64,000 nucleotides of DNA from Nostocoides sp. HKS02 (GTDB lineage: Bacteria; Actinomycetota; Actinomycetes; Actinomycetales; Dermatophilaceae). Location of the stretch: assembly GCF_009707485.1 (NCBI RefSeq), contig NZ_CP046121.1, positions 620,001 through 684,000 of the forward strand, read 5' to 3'. A program made the translations under genes and the position numbers. Each line of letters opens with the position of its first letter. The first letter of the stretch is position 1. Below are positions 55,983 through 64,000 of the stretch, in pieces. The notes under the pieces are model-generated. The model saw only the letters and a list, made by a program, of their open reading frames with translations. It was not told the origin of the DNA and searched no databases.

Positions 55983-56786
55983 GTGCTGTCCACCCCGCTG
56001 ACCAACGTCAGGTCCGATCGGGTCAAGGCAGTTCGGGCGCTGTCCCGGCGCTCGGTGCGTGACAAGACGGGTCGGTTCCTGGCCGAGGGGCCCCAGGCGG
56101 TCCGCGAGGCGGTGACCCACCACCCGGCTGCCGTCGTCGACCTCTACCTCACCCGCGACGCCGCCACGCGGCATACCGACATCGTGGACGTCGCCTCGGC
56201 GGCGGGTGTGCACGTGCACGAGGTGAGCGACGAGGTCCTCGCCGCCATGTGCGAGACCCAGGCGCCGCAGGGCCTGGCTGCCGTATGCCGCGTGCTCACC
56301 GCCTCGCTGACCGAGGTCCTCGCGGCGCGTCCGCGCCTGCTGGTGCTCCTGACCAACGTCCGCGACCCCGGCAACGCGGGCACTGTGATCCGGGGGGCGG
56401 ATGCCGCCGGGGCGGATGCCGTGCTCGTGAGCGACGCCTCAGTGGACGTCTACGCGCCCAAGGTCGTGCGGTCGACGGCCGGGTCCCTGTTCCACCTGCC
56501 GGTGGTGACCGGGCTGGCCATCGACCCGACGATCGCCGAGCTCCGGGACGCTGGTATCCGGCTCCTGGCGGCCGACGGTGCAGGCACGGTCCTGCTGCCC
56601 GAGTGCGACCTGTCCTCGCCGCATGCCTGGGTCATGGGCAACGAAGCCTGGGGCCTGGAGCCCGAGACCAGGTCTCGGTGCGACGAGGTGGTCCGGGTGC
56701 CCATCTACGGCCGGGCCGAGTCGCTCAACCTCGCGATGGCCGCCACGGTGTGCCTCTACGCCTCCGCGAGCGCCCAGAACCACTAA
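55983..56786 (+). CDS. TrmH/SpoU-family RNA 2'-O-methyltransferase
   Basis: A 267-residue SPOUT enzyme: N-terminal substrate-binding domain (SVRDKTGRFLAEGPQAVREA), then the knot motifs LLTNVRDPGNAGTVIRGADA, SPHAWVMGNEAWGLEPE and VPIYGRAESLNLAMAATVCL. The likely target is 23S rRNA, as TsnR/RlmB relatives. GTG 55983 is used; GTG 55977 is equally possible. It follows rplT by 50 bases. Its TAA stop forms the first half of the next gene's -10 box. Confidence 0.88.
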   Translation: MLSTPLTNVRSDRVKAVRALSRRSVRDKTGRFLAEGPQAVREAVTHHPAAVVDLYLTRDAATRHTDIVDVASAAGVHVHEVSDEVLAAMCETQAPQGLAAVCRVLTASLTEVLAARPRLLVLLTNVRDPGNAGTVIRGADAAGADAVLVSDASVDVYAPKVVRSTAGSLFHLPVVTGLAIDPTIAELRDAGIRLLAADGAGTVLLPECDLSSPHAWVMGNEAWGLEPETRSRCDEVVRVPIYGRAESLNLAMAATVCLYASASAQNH

Positions 56787-56789
56787 GGT
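56784..56789 (+). promoter_or_regulatory. -10 box of the sensor kinase gene (leaderless), inside a stop codon
   Basis: TAAGGT ends 6 bases before ATG 56796; its TAA is the stop codon of the methyltransferase. Confidence 0.5.
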
Positions 56790-56795
56790 CGGGCC

Positions 56796-57917
56796 ATGGA
56801 TTTCACCCCGGGGATGCTGCTCGACCCCGAGGCCGCGGGGGTGGCCGCGGAGCTCGTCCCCGACGGGCTGATCTCGGCTGACGAGAACGCCCGCATCCTG
56901 TTCCTCAACCAGCGGGCGTCGCGCATCGTGGGGCGGACCAAGGCCGAGCTCGTCGGTGAGGACATCCGCGAGGCGGTCGACCTGCAGGACAGCGACGGGC
57001 GCTCGTGGTGGCAGGTGACCGACCCGTGGGACGAGACGGGCCTGAACATCCGGACCGGGCACCGCGAGAAGCTCCTCATGCTGCGCAACGGCCGCGAGGT
57101 GCTCGTCACCGCGAAGTACCTGCGTCCGGGCCGCAACCGCCCCGTGAACCGCGTCAACATCATGATGCGGGACGCTCTCTACCGCCGTCGCGCCGAGGCC
57201 AACCACGCGGCGCTGATCTCAACCGTCGCCCACGAGCTGCGCTCGCCGCTCACCTCGGTCAAGGGGTTCTCCTCGACCCTGCTGCGTCGCTGGGACCGGT
57301 TCACCGACGACCAGAAGCGCCTCATGATCGAGACGATCGAGGCCGACGCCGACCGGGTGACCCGGCTCATCACCGAGCTGCTCGACGTCTCGCGCATCGA
57401 CGCCGGCCGGCTGCAGATCCGCCCGCAACCCATCAACGTGCACGCGGTGTTCGAGGCCCACGTGGCCCGTGCCGTCGCCAGCGGGCACGAGCCCCACCGG
57501 TTCAAGGTCGACATCCAGTCGCCGCTGCCCGAGGTGTGGGCCGACCCCGACCGGCTGGACCAGATCCTGTCCAACCTCCTCGAGAACGCCCTGCGCCACG
57601 GTGAGGGGGTGGTGACCCTCGGGGCCGCCTCCGCCGTCCGCGAGACCCAGGAGGCGCTGGCGTCCCGGGGTCACGACGGTCCCGGGGTCGACCTGCTGGT
57701 CAGCGACCAGGGCAAGGGCATCGAGCCCAGCCAGCGCGAGCTGATCTTCAGCAGGTTCTGGCACGGGTCGTCCCGGGGCAGCACCGGTTTGGGCCTGTAC
57801 GTCGTCCGGGGCCTGGTCGAGGCGCACGGCGGACAGGTCGTGGTCGAGAGTGCCCCCGGTGGCGGGGCACAGTTCCGGCTGAGCCTGCCCACGGACCCGC
57901 CCAGCTACCTCGCCTGA
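56796..57917 (+). CDS. PAS-domain sensor histidine kinase, orphan
   Basis: A 373-residue soluble kinase with no membrane helix. A PAS domain (residues about 15-130: DGLISADENARILFLNQRAS) precedes the dimerisation/phosphoacceptor helix STVAHELRSPLTSVKGFSST (His about 146) and the ATPase with N-box QILSNLLENALRHGEG, G1 VSDQGKGIEPSQRELIFSRF and G2 STGLGLYVVRGLVEAHGG. No response regulator adjoins it. Signal and partner are unknown. Confidence 0.9.
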   Translation: MDFTPGMLLDPEAAGVAAELVPDGLISADENARILFLNQRASRIVGRTKAELVGEDIREAVDLQDSDGRSWWQVTDPWDETGLNIRTGHREKLLMLRNGREVLVTAKYLRPGRNRPVNRVNIMMRDALYRRRAEANHAALISTVAHELRSPLTSVKGFSSTLLRRWDRFTDDQKRLMIETIEADADRVTRLITELLDVSRIDAGRLQIRPQPINVHAVFEAHVARAVASGHEPHRFKVDIQSPLPEVWADPDRLDQILSNLLENALRHGEGVVTLGAASAVRETQEALASRGHDGPGVDLLVSDQGKGIEPSQRELIFSRFWHGSSRGSTGLGLYVVRGLVEAHGGQVVVESAPGGGAQFRLSLPTDPPSYLA

Positions 57918-58072
57918 GCGGTCGGCCCCCCGGCTGAGCAGCCGTCCCTCGGCCGAGTCTCCGGTCCATCGCCTGAGCAGCCGGCGCGAGCAGAGCCAAC
58001 TGCCTCGAAGCGCCCGCGGGGCGCCCCATAGACTTCCTTGCGCCGAGCCGCCGACCACCAGACTGGAACGAG

Positions 58073-59180
58073 ATGTCCGGACCCAATACCCAGTACGACC
58101 CCGTCGAGGTCGCCGCGCTCGACCCTGCCCAGATCGAGCAGGCGGTGGCGCGGGCCCGTGCCGCCATCACCGCCGCGGCCACCCTCGACGAGCTCAAGGC
58201 GGCGCGGTTGGCGCACCAGGGGGAGAAGAGCCCGCTCGCGCTGGCGAACCGCGAGATCGGTGCCCTCCCGCCCAGTGCGAAGGCCGAGGCCGGCAAGCGG
58301 GTCGGGCAGGCCCGAGGCGAGGTCGCCCAGGCGCTCACCTCGCGTCAGGCGGAGCTCGAGGCGGAGCGCGACCACCGCATCCTCGTCGAGGAGACGGTCG
58401 ACCTCACGGTGCGCGTGCCGCGTCGCCCCGTGGGCGCTCGCCACCCGATCAGCCTGGTCACCGAGCGCGTCGAGGACATCTTCGTGTCGATGGGCTGGGA
58501 GATCGCCGAGGGTCCCGAGGTCGAGTCCGAGTGGCTGAACTTCGACGCGCTCAACATCCCCGCTGACCACCCAGCCCGCCAGGAGCAGGACACCTTCTTC
58601 GTCGAGCCCGCGGGCTCCGGGCTGGTCCTGCGCACCCACACCTCTCCGGTCCAGGTGCGCACCATGCTCGACCGGGAGCCGCCCATCTACGTCCTCTGCC
58701 CGGGGAAGGTGTTCCGCACCGACGACCTGGACGCCACGCATACCCCCGTCTTCCACCAGTTCGAGGGCCTGGTCGTCGACGAGGGCATCACCATGGCCCA
58801 CCTCAAGGGCACCCTCGACGCGTTCGTGCAGCGGCTTGTTCGGCGAGGGCATCGTCACCCGGCTGCGGCCCAACTACTTCCCGTTCACCGAGCCCAGCGC
58901 CGAGATCGACTGCCGTTGCTGGATCTGTGGCGGCTCCGGCTCCCTCGACGGCTCGACCTGCCGCACCTGTGGAGGGACCGGCTGGATCGAGCTGGGCGGG
59001 TCGGGCATGGTCAACCAGCGGGTCCTGCGCGCCGCTGGAGTCGACCCCGACCGCTACACCGGCTTCGCGTTCGGGCTCGGCATCGAGCGCTCGCTCATGC
59101 TGCGCCACACCGTCAGCGACATGCACGACATCGTCGAGGGAGACATCCGTTTCTCCCAGCAGTTCGGAATGGAGATCTGA
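58073..59180 (+). CDS. pheS: Phenylalanyl-tRNA synthetase alpha subunit, one frameshift as read
   Basis: About 368 residues after correction. The N-terminal coiled coil is [20 protein letters not shown]; class II motifs include [40 protein letters not shown] and the end [41 protein letters not shown]. The frame is lost at GGCTTGTTCG (58833-58842): reading GGCTGTTCG gives [16 protein letters not shown]. As read, the first frame would run into pheT as one false 1,224-codon fusion. TGA overlaps ATG of pheT (TGATG). A -10-like TAGACT is at 58029-58034. Confidence 0.92.
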
Positions 59181-61747
59181 TGTACGCGCCCGTCTCATGG
59201 CTGCGTGAGCTCGCGGACGTGCCCCCGGCCGCGACCGGCGCCGACATCGCCGCGAGCCTGGTGCGCGTGGGCCTCGAGGAGGAGGGACTTCACGGTGGCG
59301 ACCTTCGTGGTCCGCTCGTCGTCGGGCGGGTGCTGACGGTGCAGCCCGAGCCGCAGAAGAACGGCAAGACGATCAACTGGTGCACGGTCGACGTCGGCGC
59401 GAACGGCCAGCAGCTCACCGAGGGCAAGCCGCAGGAGATCGTCTGCGGGGCCCACAACTTCGCCGTGGGTGACCTGGTGGTCTGCGTGCTGCCCGGGGGA
59501 GTGCTGCCCGGGGGGTTCGAGATCTCGGCGCGCAAGACCTACGGCCACGTCTCGAACGGCATGATCTGCTCGGCCAAGGAGCTCGGCCTGGGCGACGACC
59601 ACAGCGGCATCATCGTGCTCAGCGAGCTGCTCGGCCCCGAGGCCGCCGCCCGGCTCGAGCCGGGCCAGGACGCCATCGAGCTGCTCGGCCTCGCCGACGA
59701 GGTCGTCGAGGTCAACGTCACCCCCGACCGCGGCTACTGCTTCTCGATGCGCGGCATCGCCCGTGAGTACGCCCTGTCCAGCGGCGTCGCCTTCCATGAC
59801 CCGGCTGACCCGGCTGACCCGGCTGACCCGGCCGCAGTCAAGCCCGCCGAACCCACCACGACCGGGTATGCCGTCCACGTCACCGACGACGCGCCGCTCG
59901 ACGGGCGCCCGGGCTGCGACCGCTACCTCGCCCGCATCGTCCGCGGCGTCGACGTCTCGGCCACCAGCCCCGCCTGGATGCAGAAGCGGCTCACCCAGGT
60001 CGGCATGCGCCCGATCTCGCTGCCCGTGGACGTCACGAACTACGTGATGATGCTGGTGGGCCAGCCTCTGCACGCCTTCGACCTCGACACGCTCTCCGGG
60101 TCGGTCGGCACCCGCCGGGCCCGACCAGGTGAGAAGCTCACCACCCTCGACGACGTCGTGCGCGCCCTCGACCCCGAGGACCTCCTGATCGTCGACGGAG
60201 CCGACACCCCTCTCGCGATCGCCGGCGTCATGGGCGGCGCCTCGAGCGAGGTGTCGGACACCACCGAGACCGTGCTCATCGAGGCGGCCCACTTCGACCC
60301 GGTGACCGTGGCGCGGTCCGCACGTCGTCACCGCCTGGCCACCGAGGCCTCCAAGCGCTTCGAGCGCGGAGTGGACCCCGCCGTCACCGCCGCGGCTGCC
60401 CAGCTCGCGGTCGACCTGCTGGTCGAGTACGGCGGCGGGACAGCCGATGAGGGCGTCACCGACGTCGACCACCGGGTCCCGCGGGAGCCGTTCGAGTTCG
60501 ACCTGGCGATGCCCACGTCGTACATCGGCCTGGACTACCCCCGCGACGAGGTCGTGGGCACCCTCGAGGCGATCGGCTGCCAGGTCACCGCGGGCGGGTC
60601 CGACCGCACGGTCCAGGTGTTGCCGCCGACCTGGCGTCCCGACCTGACCACGGGTCCCGAGCTCGTCGAGGAGGTCGCCCGCGTCCGTGGCTACGACCAG
60701 ATCCCCTCGGTGCTGCCCCAGCCCAAGTCGGCCGGCCGCGGTCTCACCCACGGCCAGCGGATCCGTCGGGTCGTGGCCACGACCCTCGCCCACCAGGGGC
60801 TCGTCGAGGTCCTGAGCTACCCGTTCGTGGGTCGTGACCTCTTCGACCGGCTGGGGTATGCCGCCGAGGACCCCCGGCGAGCCGCGGTGGCCCTGGCCAA
60901 CCCGCTCTCCGACGAGGCGCCGCTGCTGCGCACCTCGGTCCTCGACACCCTGCTCGACACCCTGCGGCGCAACGTCGCCCGCGGCGCTCGGGACGCCGCC
61001 GTCTACGAGGTCGGCCTGGTGACCAGGGCGCTCCCGCAGCCGGTCCGGGCGCCTGTGCCGGGCATCGAGTCCCGACCCGACGACGCGACCCTCGCTGCCC
61101 TGCTCGCCGCGGTGCCTCCGCAGCCGCGCCACGCGGCATACGCGGCCAGCGGCGACCTCGAACCCGCAGGTCCTTGGGGGCCCGCGCGCAAGGCCGACGC
61201 GGCTGATGCCGTGGGCTGGGCGCTCGCGGTCGCGCGGTCGGTCGGGCTCGACCTGGTCGTCAGCGCCGCGGACCGTGCTCCGTGGCACCCGGGTCGCTGC
61301 GCGCAGCTGGCCCTGGCCGATGGCACGGTCGTCGGTCACGCCGGCGAGCTCCACCCCAAGGTCGTGGCAGCGCTCGACCTACCCCCACGCACCGTGGCCG
61401 GCGAGCTCGACGTCGACGTGCTCGTCGCGGCCACCGGTGAGCCGGTCCAGGCCTCGGCGCTGTCGACCTATCCCGTCGCGCACACCGACGTGGCCCTCGT
61501 GGTCGACGAGCGGGTCGCGGCCGCCGCGGTCGAGTCCGCCCTGCGCGCGGCGGCGGGCGAGAGCCTCGAGACGGTGGTGCTCTTCGACGTCTACCGCGGC
61601 GAGCAGGCCGGCGCGGGCAAGAAGTCGCTCGCCTACCGCCTCACCTTCCGGGCACCCGACCGGACCCTGACGACCGACGAGGTCAGTGCCTTGCGCGACG
61701 CTGCCGTGGCCAGCGCCGGGTCGGCGACCGGGGCAGTCCAGCGATGA
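59180..61747 (+). CDS. pheT: Phenylalanyl-tRNA synthetase beta subunit
   Basis: An 855-residue subunit: EMAP-like tRNA-binding domain (VGRVLTVQPEPQKNGKTINW, QEIVCGAHNFAVGDLVVCVL), B3/B4 editing region (GMRPISLPVDVTNYVMMLVG, ASSEVSDTTETVLIEAAHFD), B5 and the catalytic-like core (VLSYPFVGRDLFDRLGYAAE), and the C-terminal anticodon-type domain (LSTYPVAHTDVALVVDERVA; FDVYRGEQAGAGKKSLAYRL). A 9-base repeat adds a DPA tract after residue 205. ATGA overlap with the SDR gene. Confidence 0.96.
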   Translation: MYAPVSWLRELADVPPAATGADIAASLVRVGLEEEGLHGGDLRGPLVVGRVLTVQPEPQKNGKTINWCTVDVGANGQQLTEGKPQEIVCGAHNFAVGDLVVCVLPGGVLPGGFEISARKTYGHVSNGMICSAKELGLGDDHSGIIVLSELLGPEAAARLEPGQDAIELLGLADEVVEVNVTPDRGYCFSMRGIAREYALSSGVAFHDPADPADPADPAAVKPAEPTTTGYAVHVTDDAPLDGRPGCDRYLARIVRGVDVSATSPAWMQKRLTQVGMRPISLPVDVTNYVMMLVGQPLHAFDLDTLSGSVGTRRARPGEKLTTLDDVVRALDPEDLLIVDGADTPLAIAGVMGGASSEVSDTTETVLIEAAHFDPVTVARSARRHRLATEASKRFERGVDPAVTAAAAQLAVDLLVEYGGGTADEGVTDVDHRVPREPFEFDLAMPTSYIGLDYPRDEVVGTLEAIGCQVTAGGSDRTVQVLPPTWRPDLTTGPELVEEVARVRGYDQIPSVLPQPKSAGRGLTHGQRIRRVVATTLAHQGLVEVLSYPFVGRDLFDRLGYAAEDPRRAAVALANPLSDEAPLLRTSVLDTLLDTLRRNVARGARDAAVYEVGLVTRALPQPVRAPVPGIESRPDDATLAALLAAVPPQPRHAAYAASGDLEPAGPWGPARKADAADAVGWALAVARSVGLDLVVSAADRAPWHPGRCAQLALADGTVVGHAGELHPKVVAALDLPPRTVAGELDVDVLVAATGEPVQASALSTYPVAHTDVALVVDERVAAAAVESALRAAAGESLETVVLFDVYRGEQAGAGKKSLAYRLTFRAPDRTLTTDEVSALRDAAVASAGSATGAVQR
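59798..59833 (+). repeat. Four 9-base repeats inside pheT
   Basis: GACCCGGCT units encode DPADPADPADPA in a surface linker region of the beta subunit. Confidence 0.9.
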
Positions 61748-62493
61748 CGCCGGTGGGCGCCGGCGCGCCCGTTGCCATCGTCACGGGCGCGTCGCGGGGG
61801 ATCGGTGCCCACCTGGCGACGGCGCTCGAGGGCGCCGGGTATGCCGTCGAGCGCGGCTCCCGCGCGGTCGCCGAGGTAACCGACCGGGCCGCCGTGGACC
61901 GCTGGGTGTCCGACATCGTCGCCCGGCACGGCCGGATCGACCTGCTCGTGAACAACGCGGGCGTCATCGACGCCGAGGTGCCCCTGCTGGAGAGCGACCC
62001 CGACGAGTGGTGGCAGACCGTCGAGGTCAACCTGCGCGGTCCCTACCTCGTGACGCGGGCGGTCCTGCCCCACCTGGTCGCGGCCGGGTCTGGCCGGATC
62101 GTCAACATCAACTCCGGCGCCGCCTACCACAATGGCGACGCCGCGACGGCCTACAACGTCTCCAAGGAAGCCCTGGCGCGCCTCACAGCCGCGACCAGCC
62201 TCAACGTGGGGCGCGGGGTGAGGGCCTTCGACCTCGCGCCAGGGGTCGTGCGCACCGACATGACGCAAGGGGCGGTCGCCCACCGCGACCGCACCGAGTG
62301 GACCGAGCCGGAGACCGTCACGCAGCTGCTGCTCGCGCTCGCCAGCGGCGAGCTCGACGCCTGGAACGGTCGCCTGGTGCGGGCCGGGGTCGACACCCCG
62401 GCCTCGTTGCAGGAGCGGGCGGCGGCGGGCCTTCCCGAGGCCGCTCGGACCCTCGGGCTGATCCGGTGGGGTGGCGACGACCCGCTGAGCTAG
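61744..62493 (+). CDS. Short-chain dehydrogenase/reductase
   Basis: A 249-residue Rossmann enzyme. Cofactor loop VAIVTGASRGIGAHLATALE, NNAG in LLVNNAGVIDAEVPLL, catalytic Ser in VNINSGAAYHNG and YNVSK (Tyr-Lys). The substrate is unknown. ATG 61744 overlaps the pheT stop, so it is cotranslated with pheST, though no functional link is evident. Confidence 0.88.
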   Translation: MTPVGAGAPVAIVTGASRGIGAHLATALEGAGYAVERGSRAVAEVTDRAAVDRWVSDIVARHGRIDLLVNNAGVIDAEVPLLESDPDEWWQTVEVNLRGPYLVTRAVLPHLVAAGSGRIVNINSGAAYHNGDAATAYNVSKEALARLTAATSLNVGRGVRAFDLAPGVVRTDMTQGAVAHRDRTEWTEPETVTQLLLALASGELDAWNGRLVRAGVDTPASLQERAAAGLPEAARTLGLIRWGGDDPLS

Positions 62494-62496
62494 TCC

Positions 62497-62532
62497 GTGC
62501 ATGAATTCCCATGAGCCTGTATAGTCATGCAC
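62497..62532 (+). promoter_or_regulatory. argC promoter with inverted repeat (possible ArgR site)
   Basis: GTGCATGA (62497-62504) and TCATGCAC (62525-62532) are perfect inverted arms 20 bases apart. The -10 TATAGT (62520-62525) ends 7 bases before ATG 62533. The AT-rich TGAATTCCCATGA between them partly resembles an ARG box. The arg genes follow, which favours ArgR, not proven. Confidence 0.5.
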
Positions 62533-63573
62533 ATGATTCGGGCAGCAGTGGCCGGCGCGAGCGGCTATGCCGGCGGCGAGATCCTTCGCCTCCTGCTCTC
62601 GCACCCCGAGGTGGAGATCGGCGCAGTGACGGCGGGCTCGAGTGCGGGCCAGCGCCTCGGCGACCTGCACCCCCACCTGATGCCGCTGGCCGACCGTTTG
62701 GTCCAGGACACCACGCTCGAGGTGCTCGCGGGTCACGACGTCGTCTTCCTGGCGCTGCCGCACGGCCACTCCGCCGCGCTCGCGGCGCAGCTGCCTGAGC
62801 AGGTCACGGTGATCGACTGTGGCGCAGACTTCCGGCTTCGTGACGAGACGGCGTGGACCAGCTACTACGACACGCCGTATGCCGGCTCCTGGGCCTACGG
62901 CCTGCCCGAGCTGCTCGCAGCCGGCTCCAAGCAGCGGGTCGCCCTCACGGGTCAGCGGCGGGTCGCCGTGCCCGGGTGCTACCCGACGGCCGTCAGCCTC
63001 GCGCTGGCGCCGGGGTTTGCCGCGGGCGTGCTCTCACCGCAGGGCGTCGTCGTCGTGGCTGCCTCCGGCACCTCGGGGGCGGGCAAGTCGCTCAAGCCCC
63101 ACCTGCTGGGCAGCGAGGTGCTCGGAGCGATGTCGCCGTACGGCGTGGGCGGCACCCACCGGCATACCCCCGAGATCGAGCAGAACCTCACCGCCGCGGG
63201 CGGCGCCGACGTCCGCGTCTCGTTCACCCCGACGCTCGCCCCGATGGCCCGAGGCATCCTCGCGACCTGCACGGCCGCACTGGCGACCGGGGCGGACCCC
63301 GCCGCCGTTCGCGCCGTGTGGCTGGAGGCCTACGCCGACGAGCCGTTCGTCCACGTGCTGCCCGAGGACCAGTGGCCGTCCACGGCGGCAGTCTTGGGCA
63401 GCAACAACGTCCAGCTCCAGCTGGCCGTCGACGAGCGCGTGGGGCGCGTCGTCGTCGTGGCCGCGATCGACAACCTCACCAAGGGCACGGCAGGTGCCGC
63501 GGTGCAGTGCCTGAACCTCGCCCTCGGGCTTCCGGAGACGGTCGGCCTCCCGGTCGCGGGGGTGGCGCCGTGA
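62533..63573 (+). CDS. argC: N-acetyl-gamma-glutamyl-phosphate reductase
   Basis: A 346-residue enzyme of arginine biosynthesis that reduces the acyl phosphate to the semialdehyde with [25 protein letters not shown] binds the cofactor; the nucleophile is in [51 protein letters not shown] and [16 protein letters not shown] follow. ATG 62533 is preferred to ATG 62527 because the leaderless -10 fits it. GTG of the ACT gene overlaps its stop. Confidence 0.96.
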   Translation: MIRAAVAGASGYAGGEILRLLLSHPEVEIGAVTAGSSAGQRLGDLHPHLMPLADRLVQDTTLEVLAGHDVVFLALPHGHSAALAAQLPEQVTVIDCGADFRLRDETAWTSYYDTPYAGSWAYGLPELLAAGSKQRVALTGQRRVAVPGCYPTAVSLALAPGFAAGVLSPQGVVVVAASGTSGAGKSLKPHLLGSEVLGAMSPYGVGGTHRHTPEIEQNLTAAGGADVRVSFTPTLAPMARGILATCTAALATGADPAAVRAVWLEAYADEPFVHVLPEDQWPSTAAVLGSNNVQLQLAVDERVGRVVVVAAIDNLTKGTAGAAVQCLNLALGLPETVGLPVAGVAP

Positions 63574-63980
63574 GCCTGCCCCTGCACCTGATGCGGCACG
63601 CCGACCAGGTCGCGTTCGCGCGGCTGCCCGCCGGCGAGGAGCCCGGCTGGGACTGGCGCAGCGGCCCGCTCGCCTCGATCACCTACACCGACAGCGAGAC
63701 CTCGGTGGTCTGCGCCTTCGCGTCCGTCCCGACGGGGGTGGTGGTGCAGGGCCCGCTCACCGCCTTCGAGATCGCAGGGCCGCTCGACTTCACCATGGTC
63801 GGCGTCCTGTCGGGGCTCCTCGAGCCACTGGCCCGTCAGGGCATCAGCATCCTGGCCCTCTCGACGTTCGACACCGACTGGATCCTCGTCGACACGGCAC
63901 GCAGCGAGGACGCCCAGGCCACCTGGAAGCGCACGGGCAACACCGTCGCGCCGGCTCGTCTCACCGGAGGTGCATCATGA
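63570..63980 (+). CDS. ACT-domain protein
   Basis: A 136-residue ACT-type protein ([56 protein letters not shown]). It could bind amino acid and adjust the pathway; inserted between argC and argJ with GTGA and ATGA overlaps, so fully coupled to the arginine operon. Confidence 0.8.
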   Translation: MSLPLHLMRHADQVAFARLPAGEEPGWDWRSGPLASITYTDSETSVVCAFASVPTGVVVQGPLTAFEIAGPLDFTMVGVLSGLLEPLARQGISILALSTFDTDWILVDTARSEDAQATWKRTGNTVAPARLTGGAS

Positions 63981-64000
63981 GCGTCACCGCCGCTGCCGGG
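63977..64000 (+). CDS. argJ: Start of argJ (ornithine acetyltransferase), cut by window end
   Basis: ATG 63977 has GGAGG 6 bases upstream and overlaps the preceding TGA. Only MSVTAAAG is visible. The call rests on position, since argJ usually follows argC, and on the MSVTAA-type opening. Confidence 0.55.

Noticed and set aside
58073..61747. An apparent pheS-pheT fusion of 1,224 codons
   Set aside because: The middle (58838-59179) is off-frame; the true pheS frame continues to a TGA over the pheT start.

Overview
The window is very GC-rich, gene-dense actinobacterial chromosome. Features pointing there include an F420-dependent glucose-6-phosphate dehydrogenase (fgd), polyphosphate glucokinase (ppgK), a PriA-type HisA inside a his operon, a DUF3052-ahpE pair, a glnA2-glnE pair, DUF222/HNH, CYTH-CHAD and SseB-like proteins, and many TANNNT -10 boxes placed 6-7 bases before a start codon (leaderless genes). 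Gene content and codon habits suggest Intrasporangiaceae or a close relative, which is an inference only. There is no prophage, insertion sequence, CRISPR array or plasmid function; this is core and lineage-specific chromosome.

Layout. 1-4.2 kb: end of a PH-domain protein, DUF3052, AhpE, tRNA-Val(UAC) abutting a Nif3-family gene, a zinc-ribbon coiled coil, RNase H/phosphatase. 4.2-9.3 kb: rhodanese-metZ, an ArsB-like permease, yaaA, an RNB nuclease. 9.3-9.7 kb: RNase P RNA. 9.7-15.5 kb: YciI protein, then a Pls/PosA-type single-module NRPS (A-T-membrane acyltransferase repeats, as in epsilon-poly-lysine synthetase) coupled to an M1 aminopeptidase. 15.6-18.9 kb: secreted phosphoesterase and secreted phosphodiester glycosidase. 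19-25.4 kb: CYTH-CHAD, a small helical protein, a minus-strand cassette of unknown envelope proteins, and a secreted zincin-like protein. 25.5-33.2 kb: MBL hydrolase, ABC exporter, ppgK, map, methyltransferase, fgd, panB. 33.3-38.5 kb: ABC exporter coupled to a secreted beta-propeller/phosphatase. 38.7-46.4 kb: DUF222/HNH, FAD amine-oxidase-like enzyme, glnA2, glnE. 46.5-52.5 kb: hisD-hisC-hisB-unknown-hisH-priA-sseB-like. 52.5-57.9 kb: MFS, DUF1844, infC-rpmI-rplT with a leader attenuator, TrmH methyltransferase, sensor kinase. 58-64 kb: pheS-pheT-SDR and argC-ACT-argJ (cut by the window end).

Two themes stand out. First, GTTC-type 11-base direct repeats resembling actinobacterial PHO boxes precede four loci (Pls-like synthetase, secreted phosphoesterase, phosphodiester glycosidase, ABC/phosphatase operon), suggesting a phosphate-starvation regulon. 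Second, the heptamer GTATGCC/GGCATAC is strikingly over-represented on both strands, in several reading frames and between genes.

A caution: nine single-base indels interrupt seven otherwise well conserved genes, including essential pheS. Most lie in C or G runs, and two share the identical context GGCTTGTTCG. They look like sequence errors, so I annotate the genes as whole and mark each position.
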